Shown here in pieces: positions 49,747 through 61,940 of a stretch of 64,000 bases of DNA. Within the stretch, counting starts at the first letter, position 1. Every line of letters starts with the position of its first letter. The DNA comes from Neodontobutis hainanensis. Taxonomy: Eukaryota > Chordata > Actinopteri > Gobiiformes > Odontobutidae. The DNA lies in contig JALDNG010000100.1 in the NCBI GenBank assembly GCA_024349245.1, forward strand, positions 521,501 to 585,500, given 5' to 3'. A model generated the notes under the pieces. That model did no database searches. It was not told the origin of the DNA and was given only the letters and a program-made list of their open reading frames with translations. The translations under genes were made by a program, and so were the position numbers.

Positions 49747-50674
49747 TCCTAGTATGGAACAAATTATTATTTTAGCCCTGATGAAACAGTGCTAATGCTA
49801 ACTATGTACACCAGTACAGCAAAGTTATTCTATTTTATTATTTGGTTTTGCACTGCTTTGTGAGAAATAGGTTATATTTTTCCAGTGCACCTGACTGTAT
49901 TTCTGTTCTCTTGTCTCTGTTTTCTTGAGTCAGCCCAGTTTCTTTCCTGATTTGTGGCACTGACATTGTTTTTGTGAGAGCAGACAAAGTGCAGCCTGAA
50001 GGAGCTTGTACCAGGCACTTGTCGACAAAAGGAGTTTCAGTTTTTGATTGAAATTAAAAAGTGACAAATGTATTCAAAGATGGATGTTTTGGACAGACAA
50101 GGTGTAAAATTTTGTATGTTCATGTTAAATGATCAACACAAAGAGACAAAAGCACAGTTTATTAATATCTCTCTGCGCTCAGCAGTAATCACTCCCCTGC
50201 TGTCGACATGGATCTTCTCCAGATGAGCTCTCGGCCAAAACACGAGGTAGACTCACTGATAGGGATTATTTAGGAAGATGGTAAAGTAAAAAGAAACATC
50301 ACAGTTCAAGAAAGCCTACAGTACTTAAATGTATCCAACCTTTTTTTTTTTTTTTTTTTTGCTAAACATCAAAGCTATAACTATTTGTGTTGGTGTGAAA
50401 GCTTTAAAGGGTATAAGGGTATAGTTATAAAAAAATATGGTTTTCACGTTTTATAATTTATTCCACTGATAAACACCAGATGGCAGAGTTGTTCCAGCAT
50501 TCCAGCAATAACTCAGAAGCACTGACCCAATTCACAGCAGAACTCTAAATTACAATACACTGTCGTAGTTACTGTTCCCACATTTTCACAAATGTCAAGA
50601 CAATCTAATAGACAAGACAAATCAGACTGAGGGTGACATTAGCTCACCGCTCCATCTAGTGGTACATTTGTCTG

Positions 50675-50810
50675 TGGAGGTTCTCAGTCATCCATGGGCA
50701 TCTTGAAAAAAAGGTTTGAGTAAAAGCATCTGGACTTCGTTTTCAAGGTGAAGACGTTTCGCCTCTATTCCAAGAGACTTTGTCAATTCTGAAATTCTAG
50801 AGGTACATTT
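50675..50810 (+). repeat. Interspersed repeat (GTGGAGGTTCTCAGTCATCC type)
   Basis: CTGTGGAGGTTCTCAGTCA is repeated at 12820-12840 with a following AAAGGTTT. The longer text here (GTGAAGACGTTTCGCCTCTA) is a dispersed fish repeat I recognise but cannot classify. Confidence 0.55.
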
Positions 50811-50833
50811 GTCATACGATGTGCCTTACAACA

Positions 50834-52617
50834 GGTCTCCACGTTTTTGTCCCATTGACTTACATTATAATCACATTTCTTGACGGCACAGCCTTGACAG
50901 TATACAATCATGCATTCTTGATTGTTGGTGGTTTCCCCTGTTGAGAAGAGATAATATTTGTGATTTTTACTGTTGACCATTTGGGCACATTTGCTTTTGG
51001 TACATATAAAATGGTTGTTTTTTACTGATGGTACAGCCAGTTTAAGACTACCTTAAAATCTTTAGTCACACACTTTTTTTTTAATTATTATAAACCAATA
51101 TTCAATCACAACAACCTCAAACAAACTGTAGATTGGCAATTAAAAAAATGGATGAAAAGAGTAAGGATTGTTGGAGACCTAACTGTTTTGGCAGGACTTG
51201 AAGCATGACACCTGGTGCTCTTTGCTAGTGTGTCCACCACAGCAGATGCAAGTGCTGATGGTCTTTCAGTTTTTTGTCCTGCGCACCACTTGCATCCTCC
51301 CCTCTCCTCTCTTCACTCCTGCTGCTGTCTGCAAGTGTCTCTGGATCTGTACATGGAGGGTCAGCTGCAGAAGACTGGATCTGTCTCTCCAGTGCAGCAG
51401 CGACTTGTGCACAAGCAATTTGCTCTCTCCTCAATATTGCTGTAGAAACCAGAGAATTTCCTAGCTCTTCTAAGAAAAGCTTCCGCCTGAACAAGTTTGC
51501 CTGGTTCCAGGAGGAGTCCACAGCTGTGAAGATAACATACAGTATGAATTGTATGCAGATATGTCCACCATATTAAAAAAATAACATCTGTAGACACCTA
51601 CTCCCTTTTCAGCATTGTGAAAAAACACAGACATTATCACCTAAATCTTTCTCTAAGAAGCAACAGGAATAAGAGGCATACCTTGTCCAGATTGTTGACA
51701 CCACTAATGCAGCGTTTGTATTTGTTGATGATCTCTGGTTTTAGTTTTTGTCTCGTCCTGTCACCGCTGCCTCACGGTGCCTTGTGGTGATGAGGATCAC
51801 ATTCCTCCCTTGTTTTGGAATGTAACTGTGTTCTTTGTGAAGTCAAAGACGAAAGAGAGAGCAGGTCATCTTATTTCTGCAACAGGTTAAGTGGCAGCTC
51901 AGGTTTATTTTTCTTGATTGTCCCGGCCAAGGCTGCAGAAGATCCTGGGCAAGTGAGTAGGAGGTAAAAAAAGTTGTCACAGGTGACAGTGAGCCCTTCT
52001 GTCATCTCCATGACAACACGATTGCCTTGGCCCACCTCTGTAGCATCACCGGTCTTTCCCAGGTAAATAATGTACCTCCAGGCATAGGATGTTGCGACAT
52101 CAGCAGTCACCCAAACTTTCAATCCATATTTGACTGTTTTTTTTTGGCAAGTACTGACAAAATTTGTGACATCTTTACTGGGGTTGACTATTTGGGGAAG
52201 GCGATGCATCCACATTTCACACAGGGATCCGATGGGGGCAGGCTTGTCCTCTCTGCGACAAGCTGGTCTCTGCAGCTTGTCGTCAAAGTGCAAAACTCTG
52301 CTTATTGCATAAAATTCAGAGAAGGAAATGGTGGCTCAGGTAATCACACACTACTTTAACCATCTCACAGGCAGTGTATGGACTTGCATACTCCGGCCAA
52401 AATCAGTAGCCCCATGTAGGCACGGAGATCTGTGGAGCCCACCCCAGTCCAGTTTCTCTTTGTGCAGTGCACATGGAGGTTGTTCATGCTGACGATGAGG
52501 TCAATCAAAAATTCTATCTCTTCTCAACACCAACAATCAAGATTGCATGATTATATAGTGTCATGGTTATGCAGTGAAAAAATGTCTTAGATGTCAATGG
52601 GACAAAAACATCTCCTA
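50834..52617 (-). mobile_element. piggyBac-family transposon remnant with long inverted repeats
   Basis: The minus strand encodes, in order: TDLRAYMGLLILAGVCKS, LHFDDKLQRPACRREDKPAP, VKYGLKVWVTADVATSYAWR, TEGLTVTCDNFF (one catalytic Asp), GTIKKNKPELPLNLLQ, and, after a gap, FRRKLFLEELGNSLV. This is the piggyBac/PGBD4-like transposase order. The block with the first catalytic Asp (after the ..NPSKDVTNF segment) and that with the third are deleted, and stops occur, so it is dead. Segments at 50834-50952 and 52515-52617 are inverted copies of each other (TTTTTGTCCCATTGAC; ATCATGCA.TCTTGATTGTTG). Confidence 0.8.
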
Positions 52618-54385
52618 AAAACACATTAGTGAAGTCAATGTTGATACTCCCCTACATCTGACATCACTTATGAAATTATCAATTTTCAATTCAGTAGTTT
52701 TGATCAGAACAGAGATTGTTGAACAAATTTGAGCTGTTTTTAGTGGACGTTTTTGACAAAAAAAATCATTCCATTTGGGGAAATATAATAAATATTAAGA
52801 TCAAATTATGTGTGAAAATGAGGACAAAACATCCCCAGTAATTTAAAAATAATAACTCAACATGATAGATAAAAGGCAACTAAGGACACATCCACACTAA
52901 GTTATTTTCCAAATGCTGGATTATGTGAAATTAACTGTTTGTCAAGGTTTGTTCTCAGTCGGAAAAAATTAGACACAGCTAGCATTTTCTTTTCTCTGTA
53001 ACAAAAAAGGTGGACAGTTGTGGCCTTCCTAAAGACCACGCCACACTCTTGCAGATATATTACATGTCACACTGTCCCACGAGTGATGCATCAAAAGCTA
53101 TAATTTTTCACTGGACAACAAGCAGCCTCAGTCAACTTCAGTGGTTTTGTTATTATATATGCTATAAAAAAAGATTCTGGCAGTTGTTGTCTCATACTGT
53201 AACACTAACGTAAACAACACTAACTGACTGAGACATATCATTCATGTTGTAGTAGCTGATGTAGTTCTCATATTTAAACCAGTGCGTGTGTTGAAAGCTG
53301 CCAGTTTGGCTTTGTGGTGGTGGTTATTTGCTGCTGAGCTGTATCTTTTGATTCCACTCAACACCTACACGCAGCCTGCCTCCCTCTCCTCGTTTCTCTG
53401 CATTTAGATAACAATGAGCTGATTTAGTACCTCTGATTGTGTCTGAGCAGCTAAATAATTTTGATTTCTACAGCCGTGTAAATGGATTTCTGTATTTCCA
53501 TATTCAGCTGTATTACGATAAACTGTTTTTTTTTTTTTGTGTGTTTTTTTTATTGGTTTCCTGCTCTGGCTGTATATTTGTGTCAGTCAGGAGGTGTTGA
53601 TGATGATGATGTGTTGTGAGTAGAGCATCATCACAGGCGCTGTCCTGGTGGTGTTTGGCTTGACAGTGGTCTCTTCTGCCCCTTCTCACTGCACTCGGCC
53701 TCCATCACACCTCGTCTCTGATATGTGTGAGACACTGCCTTAACGCTCCTGTCATCAGACTGAGGTCATAGAAAAAGAGAGTAGAGTGGATTTTATCGTT
53801 TCTGAATGTAAATGACATATTTCTTTGCAAGTTTCTGAGCATTTGTTTGGCATGGCATTATTTACAGCATTAAAATGATCATATTTGATAATTTGATAAA
53901 TAATAATTGTTCAGATTGATAGCGTCTTCCTGCTTTCACATCAGACACTGACTCGTGTAAATGCAGTGCCCTCTTCCTCCAGCAGAGAGCGCTCCACACA
54001 GGTGCCACTGCTGTGCTTCATCAGCTGCAGGATGTTCACAAGATATTTTGCAGAATGAGGACCAATAGTTTCAGGACACTAGCTTTGACCATGGAACTTT
54101 TTCAAGCATCTGCTGCCGCAAAAATCTTTCAAACTGTCATAAATAAAAGAAACAGTCAATGTAAAAGGAGTTGTACCAAAAGTTTAATTACACTTGATTG
54201 CCTACACTGTCCTGAACTTGTGATCATTGTTTATGGCATTCGAAATTTACAATGATCCTATAGTGACACACATTCTCCACTAAATCACAATCAATTGATT
54301 TTATATCTGTCAAAGTTCCCTCAGTGATTTTTTTATTTTCTTGCTCTCATTTATTATTTATATCTTTTCGTCTTCACTCCTACAG

Positions 54386-54619
54386 TACACTGGAGACAAC
54401 CTTCGACACCACAGTAACCACCGAGGTCAACGGACGCGGCCTGCCAGCTCTTGCCTCTCGCCCCTCCCCCATGTCCTGGCGTCTGGGACAACCCCAAACG
54501 CCTCGCCTTCAGGCTGGAGACGCCCCCTCCATGCCCAGTGGCTACGCCGTTCCCAGGACCAGCTCCACAGCCAGTGGGACCTCCGGGGGGCGCTACAGCG
54601 GCCACTCAGACTCCTCCAG
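54386..54619 (+). CDS. nav3: nav3 internal exon (TLETTFDTTVTTEVNG...MSWRLGQ..PRLQAGDAPSM)
   Basis: The acceptor is TCTTCACTCCTACAG and the donor is TCCAG|GTCTGT. It encodes TLETTFDTTVTTEVNG, ASRPSPMSWRLGQ, TPRLQAGDAPSMPSGY, and then a Ser/Gly/Thr-rich tail (TASGTSGGRYSGHSDSS). STLETTFD, WRLGQ and PRLQAGDAPS are hallmark NAV blocks. The tail is much less conserved: the basic PLRR block that follows in mammalian NAV2/NAV3 is not evident. The dangling AG joins A at 55593 to make Arg. Confidence 0.96.
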
Positions 54620-55592
54620 GTCTGTGTAATATAGAAATAGGAAATATAGAAATTGGAAAGCTGTTGAACAGTGGTGCTAATAAAATACAGCAGTAAAGTC
54701 CAGTCCTCTTCACCCGCATCAGCTTTAACTTTTCAAAACTGACCACTGATCTTAGAACAGTGATTAAAAGCGACAGGTATACATTTATTTGATTGGTGAA
54801 CTAGCTTTTGGCAGTGTAGGCTCTTAATCATTGTCTGTTACAGTATGTTACAATGGCCTCAGCCATTCTTATCTGAGCATTAATACAGATCACCTGTGAA
54901 CATGAGCCAAGGCTGCCAATTGTTTCCTCTGCTTTGAAAAGGAAGGCTTACACAAATTATTTTCACAAACCTTGAGATGTCCATTGATAGATTATAGAGG
55001 GGGAAATAAAGGCCATGCTAAGTGTCACAAATGTGTGTGAGTTTTGACATTAATTCAATCAACAGTATGAAAAAAATGAAATAAAAAATAAGCCTTGAGT
55101 GAATGGTAACTGGGTAAAGAAGTCCTAAACATTGCAACTAAAAAGACTTAATAAAGACCCAAACTTAGACTACACATGTCAAGAACAGATAGAAATGCAA
55201 AGCAATTGGTTTCATTTACTCCACTAGCACTGAGGAGGAAAAGGAGAAACAGACTCAGAAGTGGTCCATGTCCTGATCTAGAAGCTGGTCAGATTTACAA
55301 AATTTTACAAAAAATAAAAACAACATCAGAGTGATACTGACCATATAGGCCTCTAGTTTAGGCAATAACGTATCATTTTTACAAAAGTTTGTAAAGTTTT
55401 TCATTTCTGTCTGCAAGAGATTTAGGATGTTCAGTCTTCTGTGCATATAGTTTTTGAGTGTGCGTAACCCATTTATATTAAACACAACAGCGAAATGAAT
55501 GTGACTGACTATAGTGGGGCACTTTAGTGTCCTCTTAAGGCTATAATTCTATGACTAAAGAAAAACTTCACTGACCGGTTCACCGCTCACAG
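54620..55592. other. Short nav3 intron
   Basis: This 973-base intron has no repeat I recognise and no in-frame exon that would encode the GYMSDGD-type segment found in mammalian NAV2/NAV3. Confidence 0.7.
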
Positions 55593-55715
55593 ATATCTGT
55601 CAGACGGAGGGCTCCATCTTTACGGACGAAACTCGAGCCGATCCTCAGACGCCGCAGCTTCTTCTCGTGAGGCTTCTCAGAGACTGGGCAAAGACGTACC
55701 TGGAGACATTGACAG
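55593..55715 (+). CDS. nav3: nav3 internal exon (YLSDGGLHLYGR)
   Basis: The acceptor is CACCGCTCACAG and the donor is GACAG|GTAAGA. The 123 bases encode YLSDGGLHLYGRNSSRSSD, a Ser/Ala-rich stretch and SQRLGKDVPGDID. It matches the YMTDGGLNLYTR...SRD..QR block of NAV3, which in mammals is followed by SWDDSSS; the dangling AG would give Ser with a following C, as that sequence requires, but I do not find the next exon before 64000. It follows the previous exon after an unusually short intron (973 bases). Mammalian NAV2/3 have an acidic GYMSDGD segment between these two blocks, which is missing here. Confidence 0.92.
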
Positions 55716-58700
55716 GTAAGAATGTCTTTTCAATCTCACGCAGCTGGATTTGTGGATTTGCACTGTGACTGGCTTTAGCTTTCAGTTCCTCAGGTTATAT
55801 TGTGTTATGGTTTAGCTATGTGGACATTGTTTTAAGTTGATTTCAGACACAAACCTTTCCTGGTGTGGTCGGGTAAAGGACCCAATCTCATACATCATGA
55901 ACACTTCCCAGCCCAAAATAATAATGTAAGCAGTTGGTGTGAGCTTACCTTTGGGTGACTTCAGGTTGCTGTGTTGTGCATTAGGCAAAGAAAACTGCGA
56001 GACTGTGGTGCCTATTGTAGAAGCCAGAGGCTGCAGTGGTTATTATAGATATTATTGATATAGATAAGATATTATACCTCATCTAAGATATTATGTTATC
56101 TGACTAACTAAATAATATATTTTTTTAATAATGGAGTGTTTTTATTGTTATTATTTATTTACTGTGTTGTGGAAATTAACAATAGAGAACATTCTCTACC
56201 TTTTCTTTTACAACATTGCATCACATCTATTCAAAGTTACATTTTTGCTGTTGACACTGTCTCAGTTGAGCTTTAGAGAGAGTTTGGAAACAAAAGCCAG
56301 AGTGACTTTGCAGCAGGTGAATATGAGCCGACCTGTGTCCAGCCAGTGGTGCGTTTGTGCGTGAACTAAGTGCTTAACTGTGGCGAGAGTGTCAGGAAGG
56401 TTGCACCTGCTTCAACTCTGTCGAGCAGAAAGTGTGGCCAAATCCTCTCAGCTGGTTGAATGAGCTGAAGTTGCTGCACATAAAAGCCTTCACTGTGTCA
56501 AAACTCAGCATGTGGAAAAGCAACAAGAAACCTTAAACTCCTTTGATTTAGTTATTGAAAAATGCCCTATCTGTTTAATACAATCAGAAAACTGTGAGGG
56601 ACTTGTTAATAGTGAAGTAGGCCCTCTCCCACTCACTGCAGAGACCGCCAACATTAAATAAGCTGAAGAGTCCAGACATGTAATCGATTTGATGCTGTCA
56701 TATGAAGGATCAGAGGAGCTGAAGGGAATTGACTATTACATATTTCACAGTGCAATAGATTTAAACTGTCGCAGGGCAAGATGACAAGCTGTGTTTTAGA
56801 GGTCAGACGCAACTAGTTGTCTACAACTGTGATTTCTGATTTTGAGATCTGATAATTAGGATTTACTTCTTTTGAAAAAGTTGAATCAGATTCTTAAATT
56901 TCCAACATGCTTCAGTGTCTGACCAGAGTCCTGAACACTTTCTGGGACACAGACTTGTCTCTCAGTCTAGTTCGACCTAACACCCGTCTATCAACCAAAG
57001 GCTGGTTCGGTTATATCTCCAATCAGCCCGGTGTCAAAACTTGTCAGATCTTGCCTTAAAGATAGGATAGGACCTTATTAACCTGCTCCTGTCAGTGTGA
57101 GACTGAGCTGTCGAGACACCAGTGAAAGGGGTTATATGAACCCTGTGAACTGTGTCCTCTAAGACCAATACTGTCTAGACTACAGCCTGCACACAGTGCT
57201 TCTTTGTATTTGAAAATCCAGACATAAATTCTCAAATAAAAATCAGTTTTAGCTCTTTGTCCATTTAGAGTAGAGGAAGATACATGTTTTCCCTTAAGAT
57301 TGTCATAAGCAATGGACTACTAAAAAAATCAGCTGCTGTTCTTGTTCTTGGAGGAAAAAAGCAAACTGCTACTGCATTTTGGTTGTCTGTGTAAAACTGC
57401 CAACATTTGGAAATGCAGTGATGTCCCTGTCTGGCTGTTATTTTTTCAAACAATGTGTCGGTGCAAGAACAACAACAATGTCAAAACGTGTTGTACAATG
57501 TTGTGTTTGTACCAAGCACTTGTCTTGTAGGGCTTTTCAGGAGCTTTGGAACTCCTTTGTAACATTTCCATTTGTCTTTGTGTGAAGACTCCAGGGAACT
57601 GAACTACAAAGATGGATTAGGGGGTTAGTAAGGTGACTTTGGAGTCAAGGTTTTTGGTATCACAGGTAGATCTCCGCGGAAACTTACACTGAACAGATGA
57701 CCTGCTCCGGAGTAGGTAAGTCCAGGATAAAGCATAAAAACACAGCCCAGTGACCAATCAGCAACAACAAACTAACTGCTGCAGTGGCACAAGACAAATA
57801 TACTGTGGAGAGACTGAAAATAGAGTCTGCACAAGTGGAACAACTGATTGTGGTCAAAGTATAGCAAGCATTAAACTTTGCCAAGTGGCTTTGTAAAGCA
57901 ATATTCTATCAAATCATTACTTATTTTATATGTGTATGTTCATATTGAATGAGATTTTTGCTCTGTGTCAACAGAAGTAGCTTATATGTGACAGAAAGGA
58001 ATTAATGGCTTTAACCTGTACCATGTAAATAGTTTTATTTTATACTTCCCTGTCTGTCTGCATTCATTATTTTGTGAGTATGTGCTGTTCATTCAGACTA
58101 TGGAAATTTGATGTAGTTTTGTGATACTGTTCATGTTCACATATCTCCATCCTCTTGTTGTGATTCATTGTTTGATTATTTTACATAAGCATTGTGCATG
58201 GGCTGACTTTGACTTTGTTTGTTCATCAAACCATGCACATGCAAGTCTGGTGAGGCCTTTTGTGTTTCCTGGGCACAACGTGTCTACCTAGTGATGTGTC
58301 AAAATGGGATGCATGTTACAATAGGGTGCCACAGATGTCAAATAAGATGGATGTTAGCTTTATTTTTTAGGGTGATCTGCATCATTTATCTTTAAAATAC
58401 TAAAGAGTAGGGAGCATCCACAGTGTCTCAAATGTCACACCTGCCTTCACATGTTCCCAGGCCTTCACTGCCTCCCACTGACATCTGCCAGTGTCACAGA
58501 CCTCAGTGTCACTTCCCACTGACGCATGACAAAGCTCAGGGAAAAAATTCATTTCCGAGGCAATTGCTTCACACCTTATCCCAGGTTTAGCTTTTTCCGC
58601 AGGACAGGATTTGGATTCTCAGATTGGTTCCTTCTTTATCCCCCAAAGCATTTGTCATCTTTCTGCACAACCTCCGACTTTAAGAGAAATGAGACATGGG

Positions 58701-61281
58701 GAACAGTTTGTCTGGGATAGAAAGAAAGGTAGTGTATTGAAGATGAAAAGGTTTCAAAGTTAACATACAAAGTAACTTTTCTGCCATTTTAGAGCTTATC
58801 ACAGACACAATGTCAAAGTAAATTCCTCCTGGATTTAGTACTGTCTGTTGCAATTGCTTTTTAGGCAGCTAAAATAATAAATAACACAATAATCTTTTAT
58901 ATCTTTTATTTAAAACAAAAGTTGAACTGAACTAATTTACCAAAGCAAAATAACAGTATATTTCATCAGACCAAATTAGTTTACCTTATACTTCCGGTTC
59001 CGAGTTCAGCATCAGACTGTGCCGTTCTGCAATTATCACCACCTTATCAGAACAATCCTAATGTGTATTGTCTGTGTTGTGTCTCATCTCTTTAACTGTA
59101 GACCAAATAATATGGCCACTAAGCAGACAGAAACGGATGCCTTCTTACACCAAGACATACTACACTTGGCTGTTGAACGTCCCTTATGCTCACTACAGAT
59201 ATTCAGAGTGCACCTGTTGCTTACTGGCATACAGAACAGTTTATGTTTTTCAAGGATACAATGTACCAATACACCACCAATTAACATAAAGACCACATAG
59301 AGCAATATTGGTGCATATGCCATTGGGGCATTAAACATTCATTTTGAATACAACCTGGTTAAAATACACACAGAAGCCATTTGGATCCTTCCCCAGACCG
59401 CTGTGCTGGATCATCGACTTTCACAGCGACCCACCCTGGAGGCATAAAGTGTGAGTCTGTGTGTACAAACTCATCTCCCATGTGGCTCATTACACTTCAT
59501 GCCTCTTCCTCAGACGTATCAACTCCCTCGGCTCTTTCACTGCAGCTTTATCCCAACCCGTCCCCCGTCCCCCGAGGAACTCGTCTAAATGACTCATCAC
59601 AGTGAGGCTTGTGGCCGGCAGGTGACACCATCTGGAGCAGCAACTGCGCTCCCAGTGTGGGCTTGGCTTTAGTTAACTTTGAGCCACATATGGGCACAGT
59701 GGGATTAAAGCTGATCAGAGCAGTTCAGATTTGATTTGAGTTTATTCAGACTCATCAAAACTAAGATGCTTAGTCAGAAATTACCTCATGTGAATATTCA
59801 TTTGACAATTTTGTTAATCAGAATATGAGAATCTGATGGCATTGCAACAAATGTCGGACATGTAGCTTCACTAAACTACATTTAACCTGACAATGCGCAC
59901 TTATTTGTGCATTTGGGTTACAGGTACTGAATTTGACATCAGTGTTTTTACATGTGCAGACATATAAACTAAAAGAAAAAAACATTTAGTTAATTAAATA
60001 GTTGTTAATATTTGTTGTAAATTTAAATGTATGTTCTAATTGTGTGTCTCACCTAAGAAGCTTTGTCATGGAAGTTATTTTTTACTTTTTAAAAATAAAA
60101 TATGACATGACGTGTCCATTGTTTGTCACCAGACTATGTTCAATACAAAACTGCAGCAACAGAAATGTGAAGTCATTTGCAAGGTGAATTATGACCCATT
60201 CACAGTAAGATATACAAATGAGTATTTTTGAGGTTATTTAACTAAAAACATAGTTTTGACTGATGTGTTCCATTTTGCTTAACTATATACTACAATATTT
60301 TACACAGTGCGGTTTTGACTCAAACTCTTCCCAAACCGGTAAAAACAATAACATCCCTGGCTTTTGCTTTAGGGCCCACTCCAAAAATACCCTCTTGTCA
60401 TGAAACATAGATGAGTGCTGCTCATAGCTGCTCTGTCACAGAAAGATGCCTAAAGTGTGTTTTGACACCGCAGGGTCCCAGCTGAGACATAAATAAGTCA
60501 GGGCCTGGCTTTTAGCGTCACTGTGTTTGCCCCTGTTTCCTCTGTGAGGCCTGGTGCAGCTGACTCTGTGTTTTCTCACTGTGATGTGGTTTTGTTCTCT
60601 ATACACAACCCTTTCTTACAAATGTAATATATCTGTTTCTAAAAACGTAAAGGTGAACTGGTAACTCTAAATTACACATATAGTGAATGGTTGTCTCTAA
60701 TCAATAGAGAAAGACAGAAATGTCTGCAAAACTTGAGAAATGGCACGTCACATTCTAACATCAGTTTTTATATTAAATAAATCTATTTAAAATACTTGAT
60801 AAACCTGAGGGGAGGTAAAAAAAATTGCACCAGACATATCCAATAAGCCAACAAGAAAGGTATTAGAGTGCACCTTGTACTGACTCTGAGTCTTATATCG
60901 CTGCATTTGGTGGAACAGTCCATTAAGATTTTAGCATCTGTGGTTAGTGATCATATTATTTTCCCAAGTAAAAGGCCAAACTGGCACAAACTGAACAGAC
61001 TGTTCACAACAGAATACCTAACCTCCACCTAACTCCCCATGAGAGAGCTTTGCTGATGCTGCTATGGGATTGGTGCTAAGTAGCGCCGTAGTGGACTCAT
61101 TATAAACATTTTACTTTTTTATTTCTCTCTGTCTTGTGTCCTTGGACTGTGCTGGGCTGTTAGTTTGTTCATTTATTCTTTGTTTTTCGTTTCTGTTCTT
61201 TTGTGTGTGTGTTTTAATTCATTTATTTATTAATTTATGGGAGTGCACATGGCAGAGTAGTTACCACTCCTATTGCTGATT

Positions 61282-61940
61282 TTTGTTTTGGCTATTTTTA
61301 GAGAATTTTACTGATAACACAAACTTTTTTTTCACTGTTAGTGTTTGGGTGAAGTCAAACCTGTTTGTGTCACACAAACAGGTTTGAATGGCTAAAGGTA
61401 AAGGTAACCATCCTCACCTGTGATCTGTTTGCTTGTAATAAGTGTGTGTGAATAAAAGGTCAGTGAGTTTCTGGGCTCCTTACAGACCCTTGCATCTTTT
61501 ATCCAGTGCTGCACTGACGTTTCTGTATTCTGAGTCATGGGGAAACCAAAACATTTTTCAAAAGATCTGCGGGAAAAGGTAATTGAACTTTATAAAACAG
61601 GACACTTTATAAAAAATAATCCTGGAATTTAGAATGCCAATCAGCAGTGTTCAAAATGAGGGATTCTGTTGTAACCAAACTAAGGTCAGATAGGCCAACA
61701 AAAAATTAAGCCACAACTGCCAGGAAAATTATTTAGGATGCAAAGAAAACCCCTCAAATAACTTCAGCTGAAATACAGGACTCTCTGAAAAAAGTGGATA
61801 CAAAATAAGATACACTTGAAGAAGAACTGGCTGCATGGTCAAGTTGCCAGTAGAATGCCATTACTCCGCAAATGTCAAAAAGCATCCCACTTACAATACG
61901 CCAAACAGCACAGAGACAAGCCTCTAAACTTCTGGAAGGG
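61282..61940 (+). mobile_element. Tc1-like transposon copy C, truncated
   Basis: Shares GTGAGTTTCTGGGCTCCT, GCATCTTTTATCCAGTGCTG and GGGAAAAGGTAATTGAACTT with copies A and B. It preserves the start of the transposase (GKPKHFSKDLREKVIELYKT), followed by helix-turn-helix pieces (ISSVQN-, TARKI.RDAKK.P.ITSAEIQDSLKK) with frameshifts. It stops near CTTCTGGAAGGGCAATAACT, before the catalytic domain. Confidence 0.8.

Larger units (their letters stand above)
45892..54385. other. nav3 intron, no coding exon
   Basis: No exon seen. Contains a LINE 3' fragment (46955-47125), a CpG-rich patch (47600-47820), a young SINE (49348-49746), poly-T runs (50341-50360; about 53527-53550), an interspersed repeat (50675-50810) and a piggyBac remnant (50834-52617). 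A short AT-rich block at 52765-52835 resembles 11650-11745. Confidence 0.6.
12423..55715 (+). other. nav3: nav3 gene (neuron navigator 3), central coding part; span of the eight joined exons
   Basis: This is the span of eight coding exons that join in phase without a stop (72+143+388+675+116+109+234+123 = 1860 bases). Every junction has an AG acceptor and GT donor. NAV proteins are large microtubule plus-end-associated proteins that act in neurite growth and axon guidance; the whole protein has an N-terminal CH domain, a long Ser/Pro-rich linker with SxIP motifs, coiled coils and a C-terminal AAA-type ATPase domain. Only the linker and the first short coiled coil lie here. The assignment to nav3 rests on recalled peptide matches: YSKTAKQCLEEIS and the phrase GEDPETRRMR are NAV3-like, while NAV2 has EDPEARRLR at the same place. 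Teleosts often keep duplicated genes, so an a/b copy label cannot be given. The gene continues beyond both window ends. Confidence 0.93.

Noticed and set aside
12423..55715. Assignment to nav2 rather than nav3
   Set aside because: The exon at 45783 reads EDPETRRMR (NAV3 form; NAV2 has EDPEARRLR), and the exon at 29155 has the YSKTAKQCLEEIS segment that I recall in NAV3, not NAV2.
57265..57885. Several short frames on both strands
   Set aside because: Under 70 codons, overlapping in opposite directions, no homology; chance frames in intron.
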